A program made the translations under genes and the position numbers. A stretch of DNA of 64,000 nucleotides from Corythucha ciliata (Eukaryota > Arthropoda > Insecta > Hemiptera > Tingidae): assembly GCA_038030265.1 (NCBI GenBank), contig CM075938.1:50647189-50711188 (forward strand). Reading direction: 5' to 3'. Below the pieces are notes generated by a model. That model was given only the letters and a program-made list of their open reading frames with translations, was not told the DNA's origin and ran no database searches. This document shows positions 10,131 through 22,245 of the stretch, piece by piece (position 1 is the stretch's first letter; each line of letters starts with the position of its first letter).

Positions 10131-13100
10131 ATTTCCTCGAATTAGTCAAACTGCGAATAAGCGCTAATTCTCAACTTTAAGCCGCAAATTAGCGCTTCTT
10201 CGCAGGTTTAGCTGGGAATGAGCCCTCTTTTTCAATTTTAGCTGGGGATTAGCGTTTTTCTCTCAATTTTAGCGTTGCTTTAGCGGTTTTTTACAAAACT
10301 TTTCACCTAGCTAACGAGTTGGTGTTTTTTTCACTTCAATTCACAAATATGCGAATTAGCACTTGTTTTCAGTATTGTCGCAAATTACTGAAATCAGCGT
10401 TTTTGTCAACTCTAACCGCGAATTATTTGTCAATTTTAAAAGAGAATTGACGCTTTTACTACATTATAGCAGCGAATTGGCGATTTTTTTTTTTTTTCAA
10501 ATTCATTCACGAATTTTCATTCGCTCTATTTTAACTGTGAATAACAGTTTTTTTTCCTTAAAATTTTTGCCGCAAATTAGCGCCTTATCAACAGATAATC
10601 TTCGAATAAACGATTTATCTCCATTTTGTTGCAAATTAGCATTTTTCTCGATTCCAACTACAAATTAATTCTTAATTTAAGCCGAAAACTACAACTTTCA
10701 CTCAAATGTATCCGCGATTTGGACGGATTTTTTCAAATTTTCAAAATGCTATCAATTTAAGCGACCAATGAGCGTTTTTGTCAACTTTATTCGCGAATTA
10801 ACGCATTTTATCCATTTTAAGGACGAATGAGGGCCTTATCTAAAATTTTCCCAGGAATTAGTGATTTATGTCAGTTCAGTCGCGTATACGCGACCGTATA
10901 TTAGGTAGTGTTCTGAAATAAAACCACGAATTAGCGGCATTTCTCAATTTTAGGTGCGAATCAAGGTTTTTCTTCAATTTTTTTCCGGAAATATGCACTT
11001 TTTGTAATTTTAGCCGCGTTTTTGTGTGAAATTTTAGCCGTGCATTAGTGGGTTTTCTAAATTTCAACAGCGAATAAGTGCCTTTTCTCCATTACAGCCG
11101 AAAATAACTGATTTTCATGTTTTTAGCTAATAATGGAATGGCTTATCTCAATTTTAGCCGGGAATTAATGTTTTTTCCACTTTTTGCTATGAATTAGCAC
11201 TTTACCCTTACTTTTACACCTAATTTTAGCAATTTTTCTAAACTTTTAGCCGTTTGGTTGCCTTTATGATTAGCACAATAAGCGCGTCTTTCCAATTTTA
11301 GCCTCCAATTAGGGGGGTTAGCGCATTTTCTTCAACTTTTTGCTGCGAACTAGCAATTTTATGATTTAGCCACGATTTTGCTAGGAATTAGCGCTATTTC
11401 TTTACTTTAGCCCCAAATTTTCACTTTAGCAATTAGCACTTTGCTGAAATTTGGCTGCAATTTTTTACTCGATTTTAGCGACGCATTAGTGAATTTTTTT
11501 TAAATTTCAGCCGTAAATTAAACGATTTTCATGATTTTAGCTATGAATAGAGTGGCTCATCTCAATTTTAGCCGGGAATTAATGTTTCCTCTCAATTTTA
11601 GAGCTTCAAATTAGCGCTATTTCCCATTAATGACCTCGTATCAGCACCTTTTCTAGATCTCTTGTCAATAATTAGTGATTCTTCCCGCTTTTTGCTATGA
11701 ATTAGCGCTTTTCTCTTATTTTAGCCCCTAATAATTAGCAATTTTTCAAAACCTTTAGCCGCGTATACTTCCCCCAAGATAAGCACATTAAGCGCGTCTT
11801 CCCAAATCGGCCTCCTATCGCGAGCCGCGTTTTTTAAAGTTTTTTGCCGCGCACTAGCGAATTTTCTCAAATTCAACCGCAAATTAGCGATTTTCTTATT
11901 TTTAGCTAAGAATGGTGTGCCTTATCTCAATTTTAGCCGGAAATTAATGTTTTTTTTTTATCAATTTCATAGCTTTGATTCAGCACTTTTTCCGTTTAAT
12001 GGCCGCGTATAAGCACCTTTTTTAAATGTCTTGCCGCGCATCAGTGATTCTTATCGCTTTTGCTATGAATTAGCGCTACCCACATACTTATCCCCCAATT
12101 TTATTGATTTGTCCAAACTTTTAGCCACGTACTTGCCCCGACATTAGCACATTAAGCGCGACTTCCCAATTTTAGCCTCCTATTGTGAGGGTTAACGAAT
12201 TTTCTTCAATTTTTCCAAGAATTAGCACTTTTCTGAATTTTAGCCGCGATTTTTGTTTTCGTTTATAGCCGCACAATGGCGGATTTTCTTAAATTTATCC
12301 ACGAATTGGCGTTTTTCTACATTTTAACTGCGAATGAGCGATTTTTTTAAATTTCAGCCGCTAATTATCAACCATCTTTTTGTTTTTAGCTCAGAATGGA
12401 GTGCCCCACCTCAATTTTAGCCAGGAATTGATGTTTTTTCTAGATTTTATGGCTTTTTATTAGCGTTTTTTCCAAATTATGGCAGCGTATTAGCATCGTT
12501 TCTAGATCTCTTGCCAAGAATTCTCCCTTTTTGCAATTATGTATCGCTTTTCCCTTAATTTAGCCCCAAGCTTTAGCGATTTTTCTAAAGTATTAGCCGC
12601 GGCCTTGCCCTGAAGATTAGCATATTAGCGAGGGAGATGGCGTATTTTCTTCAATTTTTGCCGCGAATCAGCACATTTCTGAATTTTAGCTGCGATTAGT
12701 GTTCTCGTTTTTAGCCGCGTATTGGTGGATTTTTTTTCAAATTCATCGTCGAGTTGGCGTTTTTCCAGTGTTAACTGCGAATGAGCGCAGTTTCTCAGCC
12801 GGGAATTGACGTTTTTTCTCAATTCTATAGCTCTGAATTAGCGCTTTTTCTTCATGATGGCCGCGTATTAGCATCTTCCGGGATCTCTTGCCGCGAATTA
12901 GTGATTTTTCTCGCTTTTTTCTATTAATTAGCATTTTTCCCTTACTTTTGCCTAAAAAAATCAGCGATTTTTCCAAACTTTTAGTCACGTACTTGCCCCA
13001 AGATTAGAACATTAAGCGCGGATTCCCAATTTTAGCCTCCTTTAGTGAGGTTTAACGCATTTTCTTCAATTTCTGCCGCGAACTAGCACTTTTCTGACTT

Positions 13101-14191
13101 TAAGGCACGATTTTAGCCGTGAATTAGCGGATTTTCTGGTTTTCAGCTAAGGCCCCATCTCGATTCTAGCTAGGAATTTATGTTTTTTATCGATTTTATG
13201 GCTTTGAATCAGCGTTTTTTCTGCAATTATGGTTGCGTGTTAGCATCTTTTCGAGATCTCTTGTCGTGAATCACTGATTTTTCTCGCTTTCTGCTATTAA
13301 CCGCTTTTCCCTTACTTTTGCCTCAAATAATAAGCGATTTTTCCAAACTTTTAGTCACGTACTTGCCTCAAGATTAGAACATTAAGCGCGGATTCCCGAC
13401 TTTAGCTTCCTGTAGTGAGGGTTAGCGCATTTTCTTCAATTTCTGCCGCCAACTAGCACTTTTCTGAATTTTAGTCGCGATTTTAGCCGCGAATTGGCGG
13501 ATTTTAGCTAAGAATGAAGAGCCCCATTTCGATTCTAGCTGGGAATTTAGGTTTTTGTCTCGATTTTATGGCTTTGAATTAGCGTTTTTCCTCAATTACG
13601 GCCGCGTATTAGCAACTTTTCTGGATCTCTTGCCGCGCATTAGTGAATTTTTCTCGCTTTTTGCTATTAAGTAGCGCTTTTCCATTAATTTAGTCCCAAA
13701 ATTCAGAGATTGTTCTAAACCATTAGCCGCGTACTTGCTTTTAAGGTTAGCACATTAAGAGCGTCTTCCCAATTTTATCCTCCTGTGGGTTAGCGTATTT
13801 TCTTCAATTTAATCCGCGAAATAGAACTTTTTTGAATTTTAGGCCGCGTTTTTTTTTCAATTTCAGCCGCGCATTAGTGGTTTTTCTCAAAATTCACGAA
13901 TTGGCGTTTTTCTCAATGTTAATTGCAGCGAATGAGCGCTTTTTCTCGATTTCAGCCGCTAGTTACCGATTTTCTTGTTTTTAGCTGAAAATGGAGTGCC
14001 CTATCTCAATTTTAGCCAATAATTGATGTTTTTTCTCTATTTTATGGCTTTGAAGTGTTTTTATTTATTTATTATGTCCGGGTATTGTCACCTTTTCTAA
14101 ATCTCTTGCCGCGAATTTGTGATTTTTCTCTCTTTTTCCTGTAAACTAGCGCTTTTCCTTTAATTTGGCTCCAAGTTTTGGTACACTACTG
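10131..14191 (-). repeat. alpha satellite block, about 4 kb, reverse polarity
   Basis: The longest uninterrupted run of alpha monomers (ttttctcaattttagccgcg, aattagcg). A higher-order unit is evident: phrases such as acgtacttgcc, attagcacattaagcgcg, ttttagcctcc and gatctcttgccgcgaatta recur together roughly every 350-450 bp (for example 11790, 12130, 12990, 13350, 13740). The block ends at 14181-14191 with gtacactactg, the reverse complement of the head terminus CAGTAGTGTAC seen on other alpha elements. I could not identify a tail module at the 10.1 kb side. Confidence 0.85.
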
Positions 14192-16110
14192 GGTGCGATG
14201 TGTTTGGTGAATGGTGGCCGCCGGGGGGCAGCAATCGGAGTTATATAACCTCTGCGTTGATGGAGGTTTCTATATCTGTGGATAAATCTAAGGGATGGGG
14301 AGGTCAGAGTTATTCTAGATTGAGAGTCACTTATTCTGCATCTGTAGCCCCGAAGAGGGTCACTAGGCAGCTACGAGTCACAAGTACGCCCTGCTCACGG
14401 GTGTAAATAAATGTCAACAGTCCTACAAAAATGACAATTTTATCCCTCCATACATAAAAGTGCAAAAAGCGGCCCGGTTTGACCGTCACAAGCTCAAAGT
14501 ATGTGTGACTTTTCTAATGCAAAATAAATGGTTAAACGGAAGAATCTCGAGAGGGTAAAAAAAAGGCCGGCATGTACGTCCGGCCATGCAAGAGAAATCC
14601 AAAAGTATTTTTCAATCTGCTTTTCTCCTAGAAAATAGTATGGATTAAAAAGGACCACCGGGGATATAAGCCCAGGGAAAAGGATAAAAGGGTTTGGCAT
14701 CGTCGGGGGAAGGCGGAGGGGGCGGCGAAGATGAGTAGACTGGCCCCAACACACTGCCGAACCCTTTGTTTCATCCCTTTCTCCGCACCGCGTATACCAC
14801 TCACACGCTCTCCTTAAGCAATATCCTGCAAACTATGCTTTGTTTCCTTTTTAAAAAGAAAAGAGTGCTTGTGAGGGGTGGGGGCTGTAAAAAGGAGCAA
14901 GAAGGAAAGGATTCAGTGTGGTTAAGGAAAACGACTCAAGGGCCTCGTATTGTGCGCTAAAAGTAAATTACCCAAGAGGCGGCGGCGGCGGTGGTTGGCG
15001 GCGGCGGTGGCAGTTTCTAGTTCGTATAGGGTCGAACCAGTTTCCCGCACCTCTTTTGTTTTTCTCTCTCTCTCTCTTTCACTCTCTCTCTATAATCTTC
15101 ACCCTCTATTTTCACTATTTTTTGCTTCCAATCGCCAAAAGGAAAGAGAGTTCCAAGGTTACGTGATGCAAATGTGGCGGGAGGGGGAGAGGGGGATATG
15201 GAGGATCCCGGTCATTTCACGCGTCGGTCGTTTCATTCCTTTGCATTACTCAAGGCTCAAGTTAATTAAGTTCGCTAATAAGTCACTTCGTTTGGCTAGA
15301 AAATGAAAAAAAAAAAAAAAATAAACGTCAAAATTTGAACGACTAAAAAAAATGAAAAGCGTAAATCATAAACGAACGTTGGAATTTTGTTTATTCCCTT
15401 TAGCCGCGCTACAATCTGCTATACTGCGACGTGAATTAAATGAATACGTCCGCATATCTACTGCAAGTGATTCTTCCAAGTTCCAAGCTTCTCTGCTCCC
15501 ATCCATCTCACCACCACCCCTTCCCCCTCCCCACAACCACACTTCTTCACAGCTATCCTGAATTTCATTTTTTTTTTCCTCTCTCCCCCCACCGCCCTTC
15601 ACCATTATCACACTCTCTTATCCTGCAAGCTGCTTCTGAAACAATTCAATTTTCATGCTGTCAATTCCCTTGCACTTCGAGAATGATGAAGGGAAAGGAC
15701 GTGGGGAGGGGGGGTTTGAAGTGACGGAAATTGGATTTGTGGCAGAAAGGTTTCGGTAACCGTGGTTGGGTGGGAGGGGGTGGGGGAGTGCAAAATTAAA
15801 CTCCTCGTCGAATTTTGTTTTCTACTATTCTTTTTGGTACTATCAATCTCTGTGTTTTACGTGATCTTTCGGTATTTAATGTTAGACGTCCAACAAATTT
15901 TTAATCAAAACAACTCACAAAAAAAAAAAAAAAAAACTTTCCAATCCTCTTCTGAAAGGATTCAATTTTTATATCTCGTTTTAAAGAATTGAGATGACAC
16001 CGTGGAAATGTTGAGAGAAGTGACAAAAAAATTGTGAGAGTGTATGTTTTGACGATGAGGGGGTAGGGGGTAGACAACACCGCTCCGCGTATAAGAACGT
16101 TAAAGGTCTC
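14192..16110. other. no gene recognised; microsatellites and homopolymers
   Basis: Contains a GGC-rich patch near 14977-15012, a CT microsatellite near 15062-15090, A runs near 15305 and 15919, and C-rich patches near 15500-15600. Overlapping ORFs up to 118 codons on both strands are explained by this low complexity. Confidence 0.6.
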
Positions 16111-16111
16111 C

Positions 16112-16328
16112 CCACACATTTCCGTGTTCTCACCGCGCCGAGTCCGCACCGACACTCGGCCGTGTGTCGGTGAAATGAAAACAACTGAATCAGCATGTGA
16201 TAGCCTACACATGTCCGTGCCCATTCCACCGAGTCGTTTCCGCACCGAGTCCGCGCCGTGTCCGTGAAACCGCCCACACATGTCCGTGTTCTCACCGCGC
16301 CGAGTCCGCACCGACACACGGCCGAGTC
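16112..16328. repeat. CpG-rich repeat, three related units
   Basis: Units containing cacaca-tgtccgtg, then tcaccgcgccgagtccgcac and cgacac, start near 16112, 16206 and 16271. The segment from ccgtgttctc to ccgacac is almost identical in the first and third units. A short palindrome, accgacac...gtgtcggt, sits at about 16157-16181. It is far more GC- and CpG-rich than its surroundings. It could be the remnant of a DNA transposon terminus; no coding sequence is seen. Confidence 0.6.
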
Positions 16329-16589
16329 ACACCTTTTTTCCAGTCACACCTTTTTGCCAGTCACGCCCATTTTTTTTATTTTTTTATTTAATTTTTTTTA
16401 TTCTTTCATTTCCCAGTACCGTAGAGAAAAGTGCATTCGTCATCGAAGGAAATCACAGGCCACTGTTGTTATGAACTTCACCTCCAACACCAATAATGGT
16501 GTTGTTAACGAAACTATTTTTTCACATTCAATTTTAATGTTCTGTGAGAACTTGAGACGTTTGACTGTTGAATATACAGAGTGCGACAG

Positions 16590-16730
16590 ACAAAGGTGGC
16601 AAACTACTTCGAGAACGTATTTAAAATACAAAATACTTCTAAAAACGTATTCAAAATACACAATACAAAATACCTTTATAAAAGTATTTGAAATACAAAC
16701 ACAAATACAATTTTAAAATAATACATTTTC
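16590..16730. repeat. aaaatac-rich decayed repeat
   Basis: Short repeats of gtatttaaaatac and caaaatac. The left edge caaaggtggcaaactactt resembles the CAGGGGTGGGCAAA ends of hAT-like repeats at 41434 and 22076, so it may be a decayed non-autonomous hAT copy. Confidence 0.4.
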
Positions 16731-18060
16731 GAATCATTAGCAAAGTTGGAATCACATAGTTAGTTTAGAGGTAGATAGTTTGAAAATCACGGCTTTGTGA
16801 CTGTTGCTGTTGACATTTTACACCAGGGGGAGACAATATTTGGAGGAGTTGATGTGGGTGAAAGGGTGTAAAAATGTGGGCACGTTGGACGAATGGATTA
16901 TGTCTGATCCCATACATTTTGCAGGGGGCTTGGCAAATATCATGTACATACTTCGATGAACTCATCAAAGCTATTCCCTCTCCCGCACCCTTTCCATGGG
17001 GTCACCGTATACGGTAGTACGATACGGGCTGAATAAACCCCCCGTATCACTGAAGCATTGCGTATCATTAACGCCGCATCATGGAAAGACGCGGGTTGAC
17101 GATACGCTGAAAGGTAATGTATCCAACGATATATATAAACCTGGATTGCTAACAGTGAGCTGGAGGGGCGTGGAGGGGGCAGGTCGTCCCCTGACAAACA
17201 ATCACCCTGTCCCTCTCCTTGTGTAGTTATGGCTACACAACTCTCTTCCGGTATTTACATTGAAACTCCACCCCTCTCATCCACTTGGGAGCTTATTTGA
17301 TGGCTATTCTTTATCAGCAGTGATGATAAGGATACTATAAAGACGAGTAGAGGCGATGTTTGATAAAGCTTGTCCCGGGCTCCACCATTTTCCAGCCGGC
17401 GAGGAGGCGGCTGGAAGCCCACGAAATATTCACGTCTTTGCGAAGTAAGTTCTTTTCACATATTTTCCCTAACTTGAGTAATTTAGGCGGAGGCGTTAAT
17501 TTATACTTACGATTAGTGGCCCAGTGGAGTTCTTTACGGTACGGAGGCAGTTCCGCCACTTGATACTTATCTACCGTCCACGCCCTTTCCAATGGCCACC
17601 ATACCCGGCCAACCTAGTCATCGCAAGTCTGCAACTGTATTGAATTATTCATACTGAAATAGTAATGCGGACCCTACAAACTGGAATGGAGCGAATTGCC
17701 CCCGCAAACAGCTTGGAATTCGCCCCCGGCGTTCAGGTCTGATGTACCCGCCTATAGGCCTAGATCCGCCACCGGTGGGGGCGGTGGGCTGTGATTGCAT
17801 ATGGTAACAGAAGGGTAACTGGTCTTAACATTATCTTACAGTTCTATAGAACAATCTATCAAAGTGTCATCGTTTAATAATTGTTTGCAGGGTTGATGAC
17901 GTTAAGTTCCGCACTACAACTACAGCCTACACACAATCTTAGCCTTGATTGGTTTTCAATGGGTCTGTTCTGTAAAATTAAATGATAGTTCCTATACTTA
18001 CATTGATCGGGATGGTGAACGTTCCATTCTCATTCTCATTCATTTTCCAATCAAGCAAGA
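16731..18060. other. no gene recognised
   Basis: A 103-bp-scale GC-moderate patch at about 17340-17620 gives an 85-codon minus-strand frame that I do not recognise. gcctaggcctagatccgcc-like sequence near 17745 resembles a MITE end. Nothing supports a host gene. Confidence 0.5.
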
Positions 18061-18061
18061 G

Positions 18062-18137
18062 GCGATTCCCGGATATTTCCCGACCATTGAGAATTCCCGG
18101 ACTTTTCCCGGGTTTCCCGAATTTCCCGGATCGGTCG
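18062..18137. repeat. TTCCCGG short repeat
   Basis: The motif ttcccgg or tttcccg recurs about eight times in 76 bp, including the palindrome ttcccggg. Too short to assign to a family. Confidence 0.55.
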
Positions 18138-18589
18138 ACACTTTCTAATAATAGTACCTATTTCCGAAAAAAATCATAAACAGTTCGGTCATCTTGTCCA
18201 GAATCACCCGGTATGGAAAATAATTCGAATTAGAATAAACTAATGAAATCATAATCTACAGGGTGTACAATAACGAACGCTCAGAGAAAACCCTGTTCCA
18301 AATGACGTGCATATAAGCTCAGGAGAAATGACTCGGAAACCCCGCCTTGAGAGGAGCGAACAGCTGGCCTATTCGGACCAATCGGTGGCCACCAATTTTT
18401 CCGATTATAGTTCTGACAAATTGGTGGGTCCCATAGAGATAATATTATACATATAAGCAGTGGCAGACTGGCCCCTTGGACAGTGGGTGTCCAAACCACC
18501 CCCGCGCCCCTTGGGCGTGGCGACCCTCTCAGACCATCGTCAGATTATCATAAATGATAGATTAAAAACGAATATCTGTGCTTACCAAT

Positions 18590-18970
18590 TCGCGGACAAA
18601 ATTGTGGTAAAATTTATAACTTAAATTCTCGCCTTCGTGCCTTCTGAAGGCAAAGTGGCTAATTGAGAAAAACGACATATTCATGGCTAAAAATGCTAAA
18701 AAACACCTCTGATTCGCGGCTTGAACTGGGAAGAAGCGCTGATCTATAGCTAATAGTAACGAAATATGGCACGGTGCTGAAATGTAAAAAAAATGCTAAT
18801 TTGCGGCTAAAAATTGAAAAAATAAACCGATTACCGACAGAAAAACGCCAATTCATGGCCAAAATTGAGGACATTTGCTAATTCACGGGTTAGAAACGCT
18901 ACTACGCTGCTAAAATTAAGAAAAATCGACAATTCGCGGGTAAAATTGAGGAAAATCACTAATTCGTAGC
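18590..18970 (+). repeat. alpha satellite, forward polarity, broken by hAT insertion
   Basis: Forward alpha monomers run up to 18970, where a hAT-like element is inserted. They resume in the same polarity at 22077, which shows that the two pieces were once one block. Confidence 0.8.
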
Positions 18971-19319
18971 CAGGGCTGGGCAGTAATTGAATTACGTAAT
19001 TCAATTACAATTAGTAATTGGTAATTGATAACAACACGCCATTGTAATTGGTAATTTGTAATTAAAAGCACTTTTTCGATGTAATTTGTAATTAACAATT
19101 ACCAATTTTTTACATTTCCATCTTCAGAGCCAATGTTACTTCGAAAACTCAGCGGGTACTATTTCGCGCCTTACTTGGAGCTTTTGGAGGAGTTTTTGCA
19201 TGAAATTCTCTGTAAAATAAGAGTTTCAAAGCAATTATGACACGAGCGATATCCTCTAGCTTATAGGGTTGCCAATTTGAAATTTGAGAAAAACAGTACA
19301 AAAGTTTCAAACCCCAAAC

Positions 19320-21264
19320 CAGTGGCGTAGGTAGGAATTTGTCCTGGGGGGGGGGGATCAGATTGAAATATCGTAGGGGCGAGAGGAGGGGTAATTTCAC
19401 ATTTTAGTCATCATTCCACCCAGCCAACACACTCTCTGGACATCTTGCTAGCCTAATCATAGCCTCAATCTCTCAGTTAAGGGCGATTTTTGGACTCTAC
19501 CCGCAAATTAGCGATTTTCTGAATTTTGGCCGAGTGTATCGTTCTTCTCAATTTCAGCCGCAGATTAGCGGTTTTCCCCCACCCCCTCCCATAGCCATGG
19601 ATTTGCGCATTTTCTCAACTTTAGCAGCAAAGTATCGTTTTTATCCCGTGAGCGATGTTTCTTAATTATCCACGAGTTTTGGCGTTTTCCTCAATTTTAG
19701 CAGCATATTACCGATTTAATTTTTTTTTTTTTTTACCAGGGGATTAGCACTTTTCTCAGTTTTAGCTGGAAATTAACGTTTTTCTTAAGTGTTTTCCACA
19801 ATATTAGCCGCAAAATAGGGGGACTTTTCACGACTTAGGATTTTTTTGATCCACCATACGCAATGCATGAGCGATTTTTCTGTTTACTCGCGAATTAGCG
19901 GTTTCTTCACCTATTGCCACTAATTGGCTTTTTTTTTTTCAATTTCAGCCTGAAAACTTGCCTTCAGAATCCGCAAATTGGCGTGTATTCAGTTTTTGGT
20001 GCAAATAAGAATTTTTCTCAATTTCAACCGCGAATCAGCGTTTTTTAAAAATTGTATCGGCGGCGCGTCGTAGCGTTTCAAACCTGTGAATTAGCGAATT
20101 TTCTCAATTTCAATCACAAATTGGCGTTTGGCGCAATTTCAGCTGCAAATTGGCGATTTTTCCCATTTTTAGCCGCAAATTAGCAATTTTTTTCAAAATT
20201 AACCTTTTTCTTATTTTGACCAGGCTGATTATTTCATTTTCTAAATATTACCCGCAAATTAGCGGTTTTTCTCGTTTTACCACCGCATTAGCAAAACTAT
20301 ACAACTTTTATAGGTATAGATTATTGCTTCTTTTCGCTTCTAGCCGTGAATTAGCGTATTTTTCAACATTATGCTATAGCCATACATGAGTTTGCCATTT
20401 TTCTGAATTTTAGCCACAAAAATGCCTTCAGAAGGTGCGAATTTAAATTATAAATGTAAAATTTTTTTTCAAATCCATTTCTGTCAAAAAATCATAATTT
20501 TAAATTATAAATTTCAAGACACTTAATTCGAGAATTAGTGATATTTCACAATTTTAGCTGCGAATTTTCGCTTTTTCTAAATTTTATCAGCGCGGTAGCG
20601 TCTCCAACCCGTGCATTAAGTACCGAGTTTTGTCCATTTTTGCCAAAAATTGGCGTTTGACTAAATTTAAGCTGCAAATTAGCAATTTTTTCCATTTTTA
20701 ACTGAGAATTAGCACTTTTCCAGAATTTGAACTGAAAATTAAAGTTTTTCTTAATTTTAGCTGCGCTAATTGGTGACTTTTTGAATTTTTGCAGCGAATT
20801 AGTGATTTTCTTCATTTTGTATCCGTGAATTAACGTTTGTCCATAAATTTATATTTGCAAATTGCCAATTAGCGATTTTTCCCAATTTCTGCTGTGAAAT
20901 AGCGTTTTGTGCTAATTTTGCGGCCATCCTATTCCCTTTTTCATACGCGAATGGGCGATTTTACGCCATTTCAGTTGTGTATTTGCCATTTTTGTCCAAT
21001 TTTAAACTGAATGCGTCATTTATTTGTCAATATTGGCTTGCCCAAATATAACACTTTTGCGTTGATTTCCACAATTTATTCGTAGAATGGCCTCCTTGTA
21101 CCGCGAATCAGCGATTTTTTTCTTAATTTTAGTCTGGAAGTTGCATCGCGAGACCACGAATAAGCGCTTTTTAGCAGCTATAGCCACGAATATTACCGAT
21201 TTTTTGTCTGATAGAGGGTCCGGGGTGAATTCCCCCCCCCCCCCTGTACCTGGATACACTACTG
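19320..21264 (-). mobile_element. alpha-filled element nested in the hAT-like element
   Basis: Left end cagtggcgtaggtagg followed by a G-run (about 19347). Right end is a C-run (about 21231-21244) followed by gtacctggatacactactg, whose reverse complement starts CAGTAGTGTATCCAGG. The two ends are therefore inverted repeats with subterminal G-runs. The interior 19481-21215 is reverse-polarity alpha satellite. Near the right end, 21060-21200 is the reverse complement of 28560-28700 in the element at 28134-30153 (shared: gtggtctcgcgatgcaactt). No clear target duplication was seen. Confidence 0.65.
19481..21215 (-). repeat. alpha satellite, reverse polarity
   Basis: Degenerate 28-30 bp monomers with aattagcg and tcaattttagccgc. 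The landmark phrase gccttcagaa appears at about 19960 and 20425, about 465 bp apart, hinting at a higher-order unit. Frames of 80-110 codons here are repeat translations. Confidence 0.85.
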
Positions 21265-21395
21265 CGTTGGGTCTGAAGTCCAAGGAAAAAGCTGGACGTA
21301 CTTGGACCTTTTCGGGCTGCTTCAAGTCCAGAAAATGTGCTAAGTCTAACTTCAACGTGAAACGCTCATGAAGATTTTATGGGGCTCTTCGTTAT
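21265..21395 (-). other. 130-bp conserved flank with shared reading frame
   Basis: The reverse complement aligns at roughly 80 percent with 28000-28134, lying just outside the CAGTAG terminus in both places. In both copies one frame is open and encodes the shared peptide FLD(F/L)KQPEK followed by two variable residues and RP. The single indel in the best-aligned part is 3 bp. It may be a coding relic of an unknown element or simply a recent shared repeat. Confidence 0.4.
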
Positions 21396-21477
21396 GGTAC
21401 TAGTGCTCCTTCGTTCGTATACTTGTGGCTCAGGGGGGGGGGAATCTATCCCCCGTACCTACACCCCTGCCCCAAAC

Positions 21478-21600
21478 ACAAAAAGCTCGAGCCACAGAAA
21501 GATGACACCACAAAAAGCTCGAACCACAAGAAACTCCAATCAAAATAGCTCTAACCATAAAATTCTCAAAGCACAAAAATATCGAACCACATGAAGCTGC
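21478..21600. repeat. short repeats of the 'accacaaaaagctc' type
   Basis: Loose tandem copies of accacaaaaagctcgaacc. Related arrays occur at 35090-35200 and, much longer, at 49330-50040. Confidence 0.6.
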
Positions 21601-22076
21601 CATTGCAAAGCTCTTTGAGAGTTAGGTAGGTATCGCGTGCACTATTTCAAAGAAACACATAAAGAATCCGGGACTATGACTATCCGGGATTCCCCGTGAC
21701 AGTTCGCAGGCCGGGATGTGGGGCAAAATTAGCCAAATTAGCAAATTTGACCCCGGACATGTCGCTACCCTACTCATTCGACGCGCTTGGCATCTTGGGG
21801 CTACGCTGTTTCTGCTTCCTATCTCAAAGATCTGTTCTGACGTTCGATTGTTGACTGGACGCACTAAAAAAATGACAGTGAACAAGAGCAAGACGCTTGC
21901 GTGTTCCACAAATCCAGCTCTTGGGTATTGGTAATTGAAAAAGTAATTCAATTACAGTAATTGTAATTTTTAATTATTCGTGGAAGTGAAAAGTAATTGG
22001 TAATTTGTAATTAATCCTCTTTCTTGGAAGTAATTTGTAATTAATTACTCAAAAAGCTGTAATTTGCCCACCCCTG

Positions 22077-22190
22077 TTCGTGGCTAAAATTGTGAAAAAT
22101 TTCAATTTGCATAAAAAATTGAAAATACGCCAATTCGCGGCTTCTGAAGGCAACTTTGAGGTTAAAAGTGAGAAAAGTCGCCAATTTATT
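22077..22190 (+). repeat. alpha satellite, continuation after hAT insertion
   Basis: Forward alpha monomers, including the landmark cttctgaaggcaactttgag at 22141-22160. The block is cut at about 22195 by the gypsy remnant. Confidence 0.75.
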
Positions 22191-22245
22191 GCTATGTATT
22201 CCCCAACATATACCCCCCAAACTCTACGCCACTGCTATTCAAGGC

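Larger units (their letters stand above)
18971..22076. mobile_element. hAT-like non-autonomous element with nested insertion
   Basis: Left end cagggctgggcag and right end ctgcccacccctg-type sequence (reverse complement caggggtgggcaa) form a terminal inverted repeat matching 11 of the first 13 positions, the classic hAT form. The flanks ttcgtagc (18963-18970) and ttcgtggc (22077-22084) are an 8-bp target duplication with one mismatch, the length typical of hAT. Subterminal regions are rich in gtaattggtaatt. No transposase was found. The interior holds a second element at 19320-21264. Unusual for a hAT: the right half at 21600-21940 is of mixed composition and unrecognised. Confidence 0.8.

Noticed and set aside
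12625..12988. Overlapping Lys-rich frames in the 10-14 kb region
   Set aside because: Lys/Arg-rich peptides arise from alpha monomers (aaaagcgctaatt read in frame) and occur in every alpha block.
15901..16319. 138- and 112-codon minus-strand frames
   Set aside because: They come from the CpG-rich triple repeat and overlap each other in different frames; no domain is recognisable.
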